A stretch of 64,000 nt of DNA from Parahoeflea halophila (GTDB lineage: Bacteria; Pseudomonadota; Alphaproteobacteria; Rhizobiales; Rhizobiaceae), in NCBI RefSeq assembly GCF_900220985.1, contig NZ_OCPC01000003.1:124001-188000 (forward strand), given 5' to 3'. The notes beneath the pieces are model-generated. The model had not been told where the DNA came from and did no database searches. It saw only the letters and a program-made list of their open reading frames with translations. The first letter of the stretch is position 1; every line of letters begins with the position of its first letter. Shown piece by piece: positions 19,289 to 28,990 of this stretch. The position numbers were made by a program, and so were the translations under genes.

Positions 19289-19690
19289 GAGGTGGGCGAG
19301 CGGTTGAGCCTTTTACGGTCTTGAACAGCCCGGCCACTCCTCGATTCCCGTCATTCCGGCCTCCGAGCCGGAATCCAGCCACCGCGCGTCGGCGCGGTGA
19401 GAGACTCTCCTAGCCAAGCTGTCGGATCGGAGTGCGCACAAGTCCTCCGGCTCGCGGACGCTCGCCTGCCGGATCCCGGAGGCAACGACGTCGCTTCGCT
19501 TGTCTGGCTCAAGGCCGGGATGACGGCTGAAGATATGTCGGACTTTTCACCCCTAGCATTGCGGAGAGCTCACAATAGCCCAACCTGCCAAATCTTGTCG
19601 AACCAGCCAAACCCTTTAATTCCGGCATCTCAAATCCTACATCAGGGTGAACGCGAGCCCTTTGCCCGCGCCCGTTGACAGGAGAAACCG
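19289..19690. repeat. intergenic palindromic repeat element between hemB and the RDD gene
   Basis: The 402-base gene-free gap is dominated by an element with near-perfect outer inverted repeats: the left arm at 19348-19369 (CCGTCATTCCGGCC...) pairs with 19506-19526 (...GGCCGGGATGACGG), one base inserted and two changed. Inside are a further A/TCCAGCCACCGCG block and CCGGATCCCGG-like palindromes. This form (CCGTCAT...GCCGGAATCCAG...) is typical of the intergenic repeats dispersed in rhizobial genomes. A partial copy lies at 20207-20272 on the other side of the RDD gene. No transposase is present. Confidence 0.8.
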
Positions 19691-20161
19691 ATGAGCCAGC
19701 CGATCCGCGAGAGTGCAGACAATCACGCCATGGGCGCGTATGACGACATCGCGCTTTATGACGGTGTCCGCACCAAGCGCGTGCTGGCGTTCTTTGTTGA
19801 TTACGCCCTGGTTCTGGCACTGTGTGTGCCGGTGGCGATCCTGGTCTTCTTCATCGGCGTCTTCACGCTGGGGCTCGGCTTCCTGCTCTATCCAATCCTG
19901 TTCCTGCTGGTCGCCATTCCCTATATCGGCCTGACCATGGGCGGACCGAAGCAGGCCACGCCCGGGATGCGGCTGATGGGCATCCGCCTCGCCCGCCTCG
20001 ACGGCCGCCCGGTCGACTTCATGCTCGCCGTCGTCCACGGGGTTCTGTTCTGGGCGTTGAACGCCGTACTGACCCCCTTCATCCTGCTCGCCACGCTGGT
20101 GCTCGACCGCAAGCAGACCGTGCACGACTGGATGCTCGGGACCGTGGTGGTGCGGAGCTGA
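19691..20161 (+). CDS. RDD-family membrane protein
   Basis: A 156-residue protein with the RDD domain: the first helix begins KRVLAFFVDYALVLAL (the R...D pair), a second hydrophobic block follows, then the TPGMRLMGIRL loop and a third block before the ending TVHDWMLGTVVV, typical of the family. Its role is not established; RDD proteins have been linked to transport. ATG 19691 is preceded by AGGAGA at good spacing. In other rhizobia the RDD gene sits between hemB and bpt; here lrp, the oxidoreductase and a carrier intervene. Confidence 0.88.
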   Translation: MSQPIRESADNHAMGAYDDIALYDGVRTKRVLAFFVDYALVLALCVPVAILVFFIGVFTLGLGFLLYPILFLLVAIPYIGLTMGGPKQATPGMRLMGIRLARLDGRPVDFMLAVVHGVLFWALNAVLTPFILLATLVLDRKQTVHDWMLGTVVVRS

Positions 20162-20206
20162 GCTTTCCCGACGCGATACCTTTTCCTATCGGAACGGATC
20201 CTCAAC

Positions 20207-20272
20207 TCCGTCATCGCGGACCTGAACCAGATACATTGTTGCCTCCGCGATCCAGCCACCGCGGGTCGGCGC
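20207..20272. repeat. truncated second copy of the intergenic repeat
   Basis: CCGTCAT at 20209-20215 resembles the left end of the 19348 element, and 20250-20272 matches 19373-19395 at 22 of 23 positions (ATCCAGCCACCGCG.GTCGGCGC). The right half is missing, and lrp ends 17 bases further on. The two copies bracket the RDD gene in the same orientation. Confidence 0.7.
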
Positions 20273-20288
20273 TGCGCATGCCTCCGCC

Positions 20289-20759
20289 TCACACCTGCAC
20301 CCGCGTCTCGTGCTTCAGCTGCCGCAGGATCAGATTGGTCTTGACCGTCGAAACGCCTTCCAGCGCGAACATGAAGCCTTCCAGAAATGCATTGTAGGCA
20401 GCCAGATCGCGGCAGCGGACACGGAGGTGGTAGTCGGCGTCGCCGGTCGTTGCGAAGCAGTCGAGGACTTCGGGACGGGTCATCACAGCGTCGATGAAAT
20501 TCTCGACATGGCGGGCCTGATGGCGCGACAGCACCACGTGGACCATGGCGTGGAAACCGAGGCCGACGGCTTCGGGATTGACGAGTGCCGTGTAGCGCTC
20601 GATGACGCCGGCCTCCTCCAATGCCTTGACCCGCCGCCAGCAGGCCGAGGCCGACATGCCGGCGCGCTCGGCCAGGTCCTGATTGGACATGCGGCCATCG
20701 TTTTGCAGGGCGTTGAGAACCTGGCGGTCAACCTGCTGGATCTCGACCTTCTCCGTCAT
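20289..20759 (-). CDS. Lrp/AsnC-family transcriptional regulator
   Basis: A 156-residue Lrp/AsnC regulator. The helix-turn-helix is at residues 10-55 (DRQVLNALQNDGRMSNQDLAERAGMS, then ACWRRVKALEEAGVI) and the RAM ligand-sensing domain follows (HVVLSRHQ, VLDCFATTGDADYHLRV). Such proteins respond to amino acids. It is divergently transcribed from the indolepyruvate oxidoreductase, which degrades transaminated aromatic amino acids, so it probably controls that gene; this link is inference. ATG 20759 is used, with AAAGGA nine bases upstream. Confidence 0.92.
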   Translation of the reverse strand: MTEKVEIQQVDRQVLNALQNDGRMSNQDLAERAGMSASACWRRVKALEEAGVIERYTALVNPEAVGLGFHAMVHVVLSRHQARHVENFIDAVMTRPEVLDCFATTGDADYHLRVRCRDLAAYNAFLEGFMFALEGVSTVKTNLILRQLKHETRVQV

Positions 20760-20885
20760 TCTGGACAATCCTTTCACCTGAATACTGTTCTTCGTAATTT
20801 CTTACCGAACTGATGCCTCAGAGCGGCCAATCTGGCAAGCTCTACCCCTAGAGCCGTGCTATGATCGCGGGCGGAGGACCTGCCC

Positions 20886-23800
20886 ATGACATTTCACACA
20901 TCCGCGCCATCCAGTTACGCCCTGTCCGACCGCTACACGCTTTCGAGCGGCCGGGTCTTCATGACCGGCACCCAGGCGCTCGTCCGCGCAGTGTTTGATC
21001 AGGCCCGGCGCGACCGCGAGGCGGGGCTGAAGACCGGCGGTTTCGTGTCGGGCTATCGTGGTTCGCCGCTCGGCGGTCTCGACATGGAATTGTGGCGGCA
21101 GAAATCACGGCTGGCAAAGGACGGGATCGAGTTCCTGCCTGCGGTCAACGAGGATCTGGCGGCAACCGCGGTGCTCGGCTCGCAGCAGGTGGAAACCAAT
21201 CCGAACCGCACCGTCGAGGGCGTGTTCGGGCTCTGGTACGGCAAGGGGCCGGGGGTCGACCGGGCCGGCGACGCGCTCAAACACGGCAACGCCTATGGCT
21301 CCTCGCCGCACGGCGGGGTTCTGGTGGTGGCGGGCGACGATCATGGCTGCGTCTCCTCGTCGATGCCGCACCAGTCGGATGTGGCCTTCATGGCCTGGTT
21401 CATGCCGACGCTCAATCCGGCGAGCGTTGCCGAATATCTGGAATTCGCCGAATACGGCTACGCGCTGTCGCGCTATTCCGGCATGTGGGTGGGCTTCAAG
21501 GCAATCTCCGAGACCGTAGAGGGCGCCAGCTCCTTCCTGCTCAAGCCCGACCGCGTGTTTGCCAAACCTGATTTCCAGCCCCCCGCCACCGGCCTGCACT
21601 ACCGGTGGCCGGATCTGCCGGGCCCGCAGATCGAGGAGCGCATGGAGGCCAAGAAGCATGCAGCCTTTGCCTTTGCCGAAGCCAACCCGATCGACCGGGC
21701 TATCTACGGCATCAGGGAGGCGCGCTTCGGTTTCGTAACCACCGGCAAGGCGCATCTCGATCTGATGGAGGCGCTGAGGCTGCTCGGGCTCGACGAAGCC
21801 CGCTGCCGGGCGCTCGGCATTGACATCTACAAGGTCGGCATGGTGTGGCCGCTGGCCCGGCGCGCCGCACTCGATTTCGTCCGCGGCAAGCGCGAAGTGG
21901 TGGTAATCGAGGAAAAGCGCGGCATCATCGAAAGCCAGTTCAAGGAGTATTTCTACGACTGGCCCGGCGACAAGCCGCAGCGCATGGTCGGCAAGCATGA
22001 CGAGACCGGACGGCGCTTGATACCCTGGACCGGCGAACTGTCACCGAAACAATTGCTGCCGCTGATCGCCAAGCGGCTCGACGGCGTGTTCCGCGGCGAG
22101 AATTTTGCCGCCCGCGCCGCGGAAATCGTGGCCGAGCCGGCGGTCGCACTCAGCGATCCGGGCGCGACGCGAACGCCCTATTTCTGCTCCGGCTGCCCGC
22201 ACAACACCTCGACCAAGGTGCCGGAAGGCTCAAAGGCGCTGGCCGGCATCGGCTGCCACTTCATGGCCAGCTGGATGGGCCGGGAAACATCCTCGCTGAT
22301 CCAGATGGGCGGCGAAGGCGTCAACTGGGCGGCTTCCTCGCGCTTTACCGGCAAGGACCACATCTTCCAGAACCTCGGCGAAGGCACCTGGTACCATTCG
22401 GGCTCGATGGCGATCCGCCAGGCGATCGCGGCAAGGGCCAACATCACCTACAAGATCCTTTACAACGACGCCGTCGCCATGACCGGCGGGCAGCCGGTGG
22501 ACGGGCCGGTGAGCGTGCAGGCCATCGCCCATATCTGCCGCGCCGAGGGCGTCGAGCGGATCGCCCTGGTCTCGGATGATCCGGACAAGTTCGCAGCCGG
22601 AGATTTCCCGCGCGGGATCACCATCCATGCGCGCGGCGAGATGGACGCGGTGCAACGCGAGTTGCGCGCGGTTCCCGGCGTCTCGGTGCTGATCTATGAG
22701 CAGACCTGTGCGACGGAGAAACGGCGCCGCCGCAAGCGCGGCACCTTGCCGGATCCCAAAAAGTTCGCCGTCATCAACGAACTCGTTTGCGAGGGCTGCG
22801 GCGATTGCTCGACCGAATCCAATTGCCTGAGCGTCGAGCCGAAGGAAACCGAATTCGGCCGCAAGCGGCAAATCAACCAGTCGAACTGCAACAAGGACAT
22901 GTCCTGCCTGAACGGTTTCTGCCCGAGCTTCGTGACCATAGAAGGCGCCGAGCGACGCAAGCCGAAGCCCGTGGATCTCGACATCGAGGCGCTTGTGAAG
23001 GCGGTGCCCCTGCCCACGCTGCCCGCGCTTGAAACACCGTTCAACCTGCTGGTCACCGGCGTCGGCGGCACCGGCGTGGTCACTGTCGGTCAGCTGATAT
23101 CCATGGCAGCGCATCTCGAGGGCAAGGGCGCCAGCATTCTCGATTTCACAGGCTTCGCACAGAAATTCGGCTCGGTGCTGAGCTTTGTGCGGATCAGCCA
23201 GAACCCGGATCAGATCAACCAGGTCCGGATCGACTCCGGCATGGCCGACGCGGTGATTGGCTGCGACGTGGTGGTTTCTTCCTCGCCCAAGGCATCCGGC
23301 ACCTATTCGGCGCGCACACAGGTAGCGCTCAACACCGCCTCGATGCCGACCGGTGACCTGGTGCTCAAACGCGATGCGGATCTCAACATCGATGGCCGCG
23401 GCAAATCCATCGAAGCCGTTGTCGGAGCCGACAATCTTGCCTCCATCGATGCCAATGCGGCGTCCGAAGCGCTGTTTGGCGACGCGGTGTTTGCCAATGT
23501 GATGATGCTCGGCTTTGCGTGGCAGCGCGGGCTGGTGCCGGTGTCGCTAAATGCGCTGATGCGGGCGGTGGAGCTTAACAACGTCGCCATAGAGAACAAC
23601 AAACGCGCGCTCGCCTGTGGACGGCTGATGGCCGCCGATCCTGCGGCGCTGGCCGCCCACCTCAATCCGAAACCGGATATCGCGACCTCGTTCGAGGATG
23701 TCGTCGCCCGCCGCGCGGACTATCTGGAGAGCTACCAGAACGCTGCCTGGGCCAAGCGCTACCGGACGCGCATGACGGATTTCCGCGCCAGCCTGCCGTC

Positions 23801-24305
23801 CGACCTTGCGGAAGATCTGGCGGTGAAGGCGGCGAAATCACTCTTCAAGCTGATGTCCTACAAGGACGAATACGAAGTGGCCCGGCTGCACCGTGACAAG
23901 AACTTTGTCGCAAGCCTGACCGACCGGTTCGAAGGCGATTTCAGGATCGTCCACCATTTCGCGCCGCCCCTTCTCGCAAGCGGAAAGGACGCACGTGGCC
24001 GACCTCTGAAACGTGAGTTCGGTCCCGCAATCCGGCCTGTCCTGTCAGTGCTGGCACGGCTCAAGCGGCTTCGCGGCACGGCGCTCGACCCCTTCGGCTA
24101 CACTGCCGAGCGGCGGATGGAGCGGGAGCTGATCACCTGGTTCGAAGCCCTGATGGCGCGGTGCACGCAGGACGTCACCCCAGCAAATGCGCACACATGG
24201 GCGAAGGTGCTTGCTGCCCCCATGGAAATCCGCGGATACGGACCGGTCAAGGAGCAGGCTGCACTCGAGACACGGGCAAATGTGGACGCGCTTCTGGCCG
24301 GGTGA
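20886..24305 (+). CDS. indolepyruvate ferredoxin oxidoreductase family protein (fused alpha/gamma subunits)
   Basis: An 1139-residue enzyme that oxidatively decarboxylates aryl-pyruvates (or other 2-oxoacids) to acyl-CoA, reducing an electron acceptor. Domains in order: N-terminal pyrimidine-binding TPP domain (GGFVSGYRGSPLGGLD), a CSGCPHNTST segment near residue 433, the TPP/Mg site (GEGTWYHSG to AMTGGQPVDG, about 497-535), a cysteine-rich cluster near 635 (CEGCGDC, later SCLNGFCP) likely to hold Fe-S, and the POR gamma domain from about 720 (VTGVGGTGVVTVGQL). Gene fusion of this kind is normal in proteobacteria. A GGAGGA ribosome site precedes ATG 20886. The substrate is not certain. Confidence 0.92.
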   Translation: MTFHTSAPSSYALSDRYTLSSGRVFMTGTQALVRAVFDQARRDREAGLKTGGFVSGYRGSPLGGLDMELWRQKSRLAKDGIEFLPAVNEDLAATAVLGSQQVETNPNRTVEGVFGLWYGKGPGVDRAGDALKHGNAYGSSPHGGVLVVAGDDHGCVSSSMPHQSDVAFMAWFMPTLNPASVAEYLEFAEYGYALSRYSGMWVGFKAISETVEGASSFLLKPDRVFAKPDFQPPATGLHYRWPDLPGPQIEERMEAKKHAAFAFAEANPIDRAIYGIREARFGFVTTGKAHLDLMEALRLLGLDEARCRALGIDIYKVGMVWPLARRAALDFVRGKREVVVIEEKRGIIESQFKEYFYDWPGDKPQRMVGKHDETGRRLIPWTGELSPKQLLPLIAKRLDGVFRGENFAARAAEIVAEPAVALSDPGATRTPYFCSGCPHNTSTKVPEGSKALAGIGCHFMASWMGRETSSLIQMGGEGVNWAASSRFTGKDHIFQNLGEGTWYHSGSMAIRQAIAARANITYKILYNDAVAMTGGQPVDGPVSVQAIAHICRAEGVERIALVSDDPDKFAAGDFPRGITIHARGEMDAVQRELRAVPGVSVLIYEQTCATEKRRRRKRGTLPDPKKFAVINELVCEGCGDCSTESNCLSVEPKETEFGRKRQINQSNCNKDMSCLNGFCPSFVTIEGAERRKPKPVDLDIEALVKAVPLPTLPALETPFNLLVTGVGGTGVVTVGQLISMAAHLEGKGASILDFTGFAQKFGSVLSFVRISQNPDQINQVRIDSGMADAVIGCDVVVSSSPKASGTYSARTQVALNTASMPTGDLVLKRDADLNIDGRGKSIEAVVGADNLASIDANAASEALFGDAVFANVMMLGFAWQRGLVPVSLNALMRAVELNNVAIENNKRALACGRLMAADPAALAAHLNPKPDIATSFEDVVARRADYLESYQNAAWAKRYRTRMTDFRASLPSDLAEDLAVKAAKSLFKLMSYKDEYEVARLHRDKNFVASLTDRFEGDFRIVHHFAPPLLASGKDARGRPLKREFGPAIRPVLSVLARLKRLRGTALDPFGYTAERRMERELITWFEALMARCTQDVTPANAHTWAKVLAAPMEIRGYGPVKEQAALETRANVDALLAG

Positions 24306-24339
24306 CCGGCGGAAGCGAGCTGGCCCGCGCAGCCCGCGG

Positions 24340-24363
24340 GAGGCGTGGCCAGGCCCACGCCTC
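24340..24363 (+). terminator. hairpin after the oxidoreductase gene (possible terminator)
   Basis: A perfect 9-bp stem (24340-24348 and 24355-24363, loop CCAGGC) lies 35 bases past the stop. No T tract follows, so it may only stabilise the 3' end of the mRNA. Confidence 0.4.
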
Positions 24364-24530
24364 GGGTGCTCCGGCTGTACTGGGCCGAAATTTTCATCTC
24401 AGGCTGCGGGCCACCCTTGCTGTGTCCGTTGCGCGACACGTGCATCGCCGGAAATATTCGTCCTAGGCGCACGCCGCAGCGACGCGGTAAAGTGGTGTCG
24501 AACCCGCCTTACCGGAGTCGCACTGCGTCC

Positions 24531-26351
24531 ATGCCAGATTTCCATCTCATTGCCACGTTTGTCATCATTGCGGCCACCATAGCCGCCTATGCCTCGGAAC
24601 GCTGGCCTATGGAAACGGTTTCGCTGGTCTCGCTTGCCGCCGTGCTGATCCTGTTCGGCCTCCTGCCCTACAGCAGCACCGACGGCGCGACGCTGGAACC
24701 GGAGCGGCTTCTGGCCGGCTTCTCGAACCCTGCGCTGGCCACCGTCATTGCGCTGCTTATCGTCGGCCAGGGCTTGTTTGCCACCGATGCGATGGAAGCG
24801 CCGGCCCGTAAGCTGGGGCGGATGGGCGGCGCCAGCACGTTCCGGCCGATCCTGTTCATTTTGGTCGGGGCGGCGATCATCTCGGGCTTCCTCAACAACA
24901 CGCCGGTGGTGGTGATCTTCATCCCGATCCTGGTGGTCATTTCCGCCCAACGGTCGATTTCTCCGAGCCGGGTGTTCATCCCGCTCTCCTTCATCACCAT
25001 CCTGGGCGGCATGACGACTCTGATCGGGTCCTCGACCAATCTGCTGGTTGCAGGTGTGGTGCGTGACTATGGCTATGAAATCGGGTTCTTCGACATTACC
25101 GGCATGGGCACCATCCTGGCTCTTGTTGGAAGCGCCTATGTGCTCGGTGTGCTGCCGCGGCTGTTGCCAGAACGAACGGGCGAACTCACAGCAGGGGCAA
25201 AGTCAGGCGCGCAATTCATCGGCGAAATCACGCTGACGCGGGATCACCCCTTTGTCGGCATCTCGGCCAAGGCCGGCATGTTTCCCGGCCTTGGCGAACT
25301 GACGCTGAGACTGCTGCAACGGCGCGATGTTCCCGTGTTGCCGCCATTTGAGGACCTGACGCTTTCGGTTGGCGACACGCTGGTGGTAACCGGGACAAGA
25401 CGGGCCTTCTCCAAGGCGCTCGCGCGCGGCAGCGCCGCGCTCGACAGCGACGACCGGCCCTTGGACGAAGCGCACCAGGAGCAACCGCCCGGCCCGGACT
25501 ACCATCTTGCCGAGGCCGTGATTTCGCCGGGATCGCGCTATGCCGGGCGAACCATCCAGCTCTCCGGGCTGAGACCGCAGTTCGGCATCTCGGTTCTCGG
25601 CGTCCAGCGCAAAAGCCGCATGGCCCGCTCGGCAATGTCCGACATCCGGCTTGAACCCGGCGACACTCTGCTCATCGGCGGACCGATGGAAGCGATCAGG
25701 CAGCTGCGCGGCAACCACGATCTGCTGCTGCTCGAGTACTCGGCGGAAGCCGTGCCGCAGTCACGCAAGGCGCGCATCGCCGTGGCGATCTTTGCGGCGA
25801 TCGTGCTGGCATCCGCCTTCTCGATCGTACCAATCGTGGTTGCGGCGATCTGCGGCGCGGTGTTGATGCTGCTGACCGGCTGCCTGTCGATCCTTCAGGC
25901 GGGCCGTGCCTTTGACCGGCAGATCTTCCTGCTTGTGGGGTCTTCCGTTGCGCTCGCCACGGCGCTTGAATCAACCGGCGGGGCGGCACTGATTGCCACA
26001 GGCGCCCTGGGGCTGATGGAGGGAGCTCCGGCCGGCGTGATCCTGTCGGGCCTGTTCCTCGTCATGGCGGTGCTGACCAATGTGCTGTCAAACAATGCCA
26101 CGGCAGTGCTGTTTACCCCCATTGCCCTTGGAATAGCCAAGGGCATGGGCGCCCCGCCCGAACCGTTCATCGCGGCGGTGATTTTCGCCTCGAACGCCTC
26201 TTTCGCCACGCCGATCGGGTATCAGACCAATCTCCTGGTGATGGGCCCCGGGCACTACCGCTTCAGCGATTTTCTTCGGGCCGGAACGCCGCTTGTGATC
26301 ATCATATGGTTGACGTTTTCGTTACTTGCGCCATGGTACTACGGACTGTGA
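24531..26351 (+). CDS. SLC13/DASS-type carrier with two TrkA-C domains
   Basis: A 606-residue membrane protein of the SLC13 (divalent anion/sodium symporter) type. Hydrophobic blocks occupy residues 1-200 and 420-606, with the helix-hairpin motifs [13 protein letters not shown] and [13 protein letters not shown], one in each half. Two cytoplasmic TrkA-C (RCK_C) domains lie between, about 225-300 (ending VGDTLVVTG) and 325-400 (ending PGDTLLIGG). Such proteins carry sulfate, dicarboxylates or similar anions; the substrate cannot be told. ATG 24531 ([10 protein letters not shown]) is chosen over the frame start at 24345. The last 26 bases overlap the longest frame of bpt but not its likely start. 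Confidence 0.85.
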   Translation: MPDFHLIATFVIIAATIAAYASERWPMETVSLVSLAAVLILFGLLPYSSTDGATLEPERLLAGFSNPALATVIALLIVGQGLFATDAMEAPARKLGRMGGASTFRPILFILVGAAIISGFLNNTPVVVIFIPILVVISAQRSISPSRVFIPLSFITILGGMTTLIGSSTNLLVAGVVRDYGYEIGFFDITGMGTILALVGSAYVLGVLPRLLPERTGELTAGAKSGAQFIGEITLTRDHPFVGISAKAGMFPGLGELTLRLLQRRDVPVLPPFEDLTLSVGDTLVVTGTRRAFSKALARGSAALDSDDRPLDEAHQEQPPGPDYHLAEAVISPGSRYAGRTIQLSGLRPQFGISVLGVQRKSRMARSAMSDIRLEPGDTLLIGGPMEAIRQLRGNHDLLLLEYSAEAVPQSRKARIAVAIFAAIVLASAFSIVPIVVAAICGAVLMLLTGCLSILQAGRAFDRQIFLLVGSSVALATALESTGGAALIATGALGLMEGAPAGVILSGLFLVMAVLTNVLSNNATAVLFTPIALGIAKGMGAPPEPFIAAVIFASNASFATPIGYQTNLLVMGPGHYRFSDFLRAGTPLVIIIWLTFSLLAPWYYGL

Positions 26352-26373
26352 CCAGCTTCGTGCCGAAGAGATG

Positions 26374-27120
26374 ATGAACCAACCGATCAATTCCCCGCAG
26401 TTCTTTCTGACCGCGCCGTCAGACTGCCCCTATCTTGAGGGGCAGAGCGAGCGGAAGGTGTTCACCCACCTGGTCGGCGAAAAGGCCCGTGACCTCAACG
26501 ACTTGCTGACCCAGGGCGGCTTTCGGCGCTCACAGAACATAGCCTACCGCCCGGCTTGCGAAACCTGCCGGGCCTGCATTTCGGTCCGGATCCTGGCGAG
26601 TGAATTCGAAATCACCCGATCGATGCGACGCAACCGGGCGGCAAACAGGGATCTGGTTTCGACCGAATATCATGCGGAACCCTCCAGCGAACAGTACAGG
26701 CTGTTCAGGCGCTATCTCGACAGCCGACACAAGAGCGGCGGAATGGCCGACATGAGCATCGGCGACTATGCCATGATGGTGGAAGATTCGCATGTCGACA
26801 GCCGCATCATCGAGTACCGTCTGAGAAACGAGGGCGACGGGGTGCAGGAGCAACCGACGGGTGAACTGGCGGCCGTGGCACTGACCGACCGGATGGGTGA
26901 CGGGCTATCGATGGTCTATTCCTTCTTCAACCCGGAGCTGAGCGAGCGCTCGCTCGGTACTTACATGATCCTCGATCATATCGCGCGGGCGCAGGCGTTG
27001 GGTCTGCCGCATGTCTATCTGGGCTATTGGGTCAAGGGATCGCGCAAGATGGAATACAAGACCCGGTTTCTTCCGCAGGAACACCTGATGATGCAGGGCT
27101 GGCAACGATATGAACCTTAA
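26374..27120 (+). CDS. bpt: aspartate/glutamate leucyltransferase (Bpt, N-end rule)
   Basis: Transfers leucine from Leu-tRNA to proteins with N-terminal Asp or Glu, marking them for ClpS/ClpAP degradation. The 248-residue protein has the ATE N-terminal domain with DCPYLEGQ and [11 protein letters not shown], whose cysteines are conserved across the family, and the C-terminal GNAT-like domain with [27 protein letters not shown] and MEYKTRFLP. Start is ATG 26374, immediately preceded by another ATG at 26371; [15 protein letters not shown] fits rhizobial homologues. It begins 22 bases after the carrier gene. Confidence 0.93.
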   Translation: MNQPINSPQFFLTAPSDCPYLEGQSERKVFTHLVGEKARDLNDLLTQGGFRRSQNIAYRPACETCRACISVRILASEFEITRSMRRNRAANRDLVSTEYHAEPSSEQYRLFRRYLDSRHKSGGMADMSIGDYAMMVEDSHVDSRIIEYRLRNEGDGVQEQPTGELAAVALTDRMGDGLSMVYSFFNPELSERSLGTYMILDHIARAQALGLPHVYLGYWVKGSRKMEYKTRFLPQEHLMMQGWQRYEP

Positions 27121-27202
27121 CCGCCAGACGGCTCGCCACTCCCGATAGCTTATTCATTTCCATAACTGGAGCCGGGGCACCGGCTCTCACCAAGGCTTTT
27201 TC

Positions 27203-28114
27203 ATGTCCGATTTTTCCCAGCAGGCCGCCGACCACCGCAAGGGGCTGCTGATCACCGCAATTGGCGGACTGGCGCTGACCATCGACATTCCGCTGATCAA
27301 GCTCTCCGGCGGAGAAGCCTGGTCCGTGGTCGCGGCACGCGGCGGTATGACCTTCCTCGCGGCACTGGTGATGTGGGCGGGATTGCGGCTCTTCAGCTCC
27401 GATCGGACACCGGTGATCCCGGGACGAACAGGACTTCTGGTGACCGGGCTCTACGGCATCGCAGCGATCAGCTTCATGTTGGCGGTGTTTCACACGACGA
27501 CAGCCAACTTGGTGTTCATTCTCGCCTTCAATCCTATGTTTTCGGCTCTGATGGGCTGGTTGCTGATCGGCGAACGCCCCAAGCCGCAGACCTTCGTGGC
27601 GATGGCCGCGATGGTGTTCGGGGTCGGACTGATCGTTTCCGACGGGCTTCAGGCCGGCAACATGATCGGCAACGCTCTGGCGCTGTTCACCTCGCTGATG
27701 CTGTCGCTGATCATCACCATCAGCCGCAAGGCGCGTACCGGCATGGGTTTTGCGCCGCTCTTTGCAGCCATCGTACCCTGCCTGGTCGGATTGTTCATGG
27801 TCGGAGGCCCCTCGGGTGTCGTGCTGCCGCAACCGGGCTGGCTGGCGCTCAACGGCCTGGTGGTGATTCCGGTCGCGTTCTGGTGTCTTGCGACGGGACC
27901 GAAATATATCTCCGGTCCGGAAGTGGCAATGTTCTACTTGCTCGAGACCATTCTGGCGCCGGTCTGGATGTGGATGATCTTCTCCGAAGCGCCAACGCGG
28001 CTCGGTGTGATCGGCGGGGCGATCATCGTGGTGGCGCTGGTGACGCATTCGCTGTGGCAATTGCGCGAGCACCGGCGTGCAGCCAGAACGCTTGCACCAC
28101 GTCATCCGATGTGA
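27203..28114 (+). CDS. EamA/DMT-family transporter
   Basis: A 303-residue protein with ten hydrophobic helices in two EamA repeats (about 15-150 and 160-290), the drug/metabolite transporter fold. The repeat ends are seen in NPMFSALMGWLLIGERP and in LLETILAPVWMWMIFSEAP, the typical EamA signature in both halves. The substrate is unknown; members export amino acids or other small metabolites. ATG 27203 is used. The 82-base spacer after bpt holds a 7-bp hairpin (27169-27186, loop GGCA) without a strong T run. Confidence 0.88.
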   Translation: MSDFSQQAADHRKGLLITAIGGLALTIDIPLIKLSGGEAWSVVAARGGMTFLAALVMWAGLRLFSSDRTPVIPGRTGLLVTGLYGIAAISFMLAVFHTTTANLVFILAFNPMFSALMGWLLIGERPKPQTFVAMAAMVFGVGLIVSDGLQAGNMIGNALALFTSLMLSLIITISRKARTGMGFAPLFAAIVPCLVGLFMVGGPSGVVLPQPGWLALNGLVVIPVAFWCLATGPKYISGPEVAMFYLLETILAPVWMWMIFSEAPTRLGVIGGAIIVVALVTHSLWQLREHRRAARTLAPRHPM

Positions 28115-28237
28115 AGGGCTGAATTGTCAGGCGGATCCCGGCCCTGCCCTTTCCGGGTTCGCCGCGCGCCCTATTCTGGTCTCATGTCGGTGATCAACTG
28201 TGATCCCCGGAACCATTCTGGACGGACTCTATCCGCA

Positions 28238-28990
28238 ATGAAGAAAATCGCGCTCGTCCTGCTGGTGTGTTTCGTGGCACCCGCGCTCGCGTCACTTGCG
28301 GTTCGTGCTGCAGGTTCCCAGCCGGGGTCCTGGCGAACGGCGGACTGGTCATCGTCCGGGCTGCTACCCGATCCAGCGCTGGACTCTGAAGCGGCAGTCT
28401 ATGTCATGGCGGCACGCACCGGCGGCCTGAAAGGAGCGCTGGCCGTTCACAGCTGGATCGTCACGAAGTCCGCCGGCGCAGCGCGCTACAGCCGCTACGA
28501 CAAGGTTGGCTGGGGAAGCCCCATTCGCACAAATGCCTATCCCGCGGACGGGCGCTGGTACTCCAATGCACCGGAAATCCTGACGGCACTGCATGGCGCG
28601 GATGCGGGCAAGCTGATCCCGAAAATCGAAGCCGCAGTAGAATCCTACCCGTTTTCGCACCGCGGCGACTACCGGATCTGGCCAGGGCCCAATTCCAACT
28701 CCTTCATCGCCCATGTGCTTCGCGAAGTTCCGGAGCTCGACGTCGCCTTGCCGCCGGAAGCCGTTGGCCGCGATTTCCGCAGCCTGGGCGATTTTGTCAC
28801 GCTGTCGCCGGACTGGCGCAATCTCGAACTCTCGCTCGGCGGCTATGCCGGGCTCGCCGTCGGCACACGTTACGGCGTGGAACTGCGGCTGGCCGGGCTG
28901 GTCTTCGGCATCGACATCATGCGCCCTGCGGTGAAACTGCCTGGTTTCGGGCGGATCGGCATGGCGCGGGAGGTCGCGCTGGTCAGCTGA
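28238..28990 (+). CDS. DUF3750 family protein with N-terminal membrane anchor
   Basis: A 250-residue protein of the DUF3750 family. A single hydrophobic signal or anchor lies at residues 2-22 ([20 protein letters not shown]), so the rest is exported. Family motifs are the [18 protein letters not shown] block near residue 80 and [18 protein letters not shown] near 150. The conserved H, W and N residues suggest an enzyme-like site, but no activity is known. ATG 28238 is selected since it gives a clean signal; ATG 28184 lacks a ribosome site. The last 8 bases overlap the 3' end of parC on the other strand. Confidence 0.8.
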   Translation: MKKIALVLLVCFVAPALASLAVRAAGSQPGSWRTADWSSSGLLPDPALDSEAAVYVMAARTGGLKGALAVHSWIVTKSAGAARYSRYDKVGWGSPIRTNAYPADGRWYSNAPEILTALHGADAGKLIPKIEAAVESYPFSHRGDYRIWPGPNSNSFIAHVLREVPELDVALPPEAVGRDFRSLGDFVTLSPDWRNLELSLGGYAGLAVGTRYGVELRLAGLVFGIDIMRPAVKLPGFGRIGMAREVALVS

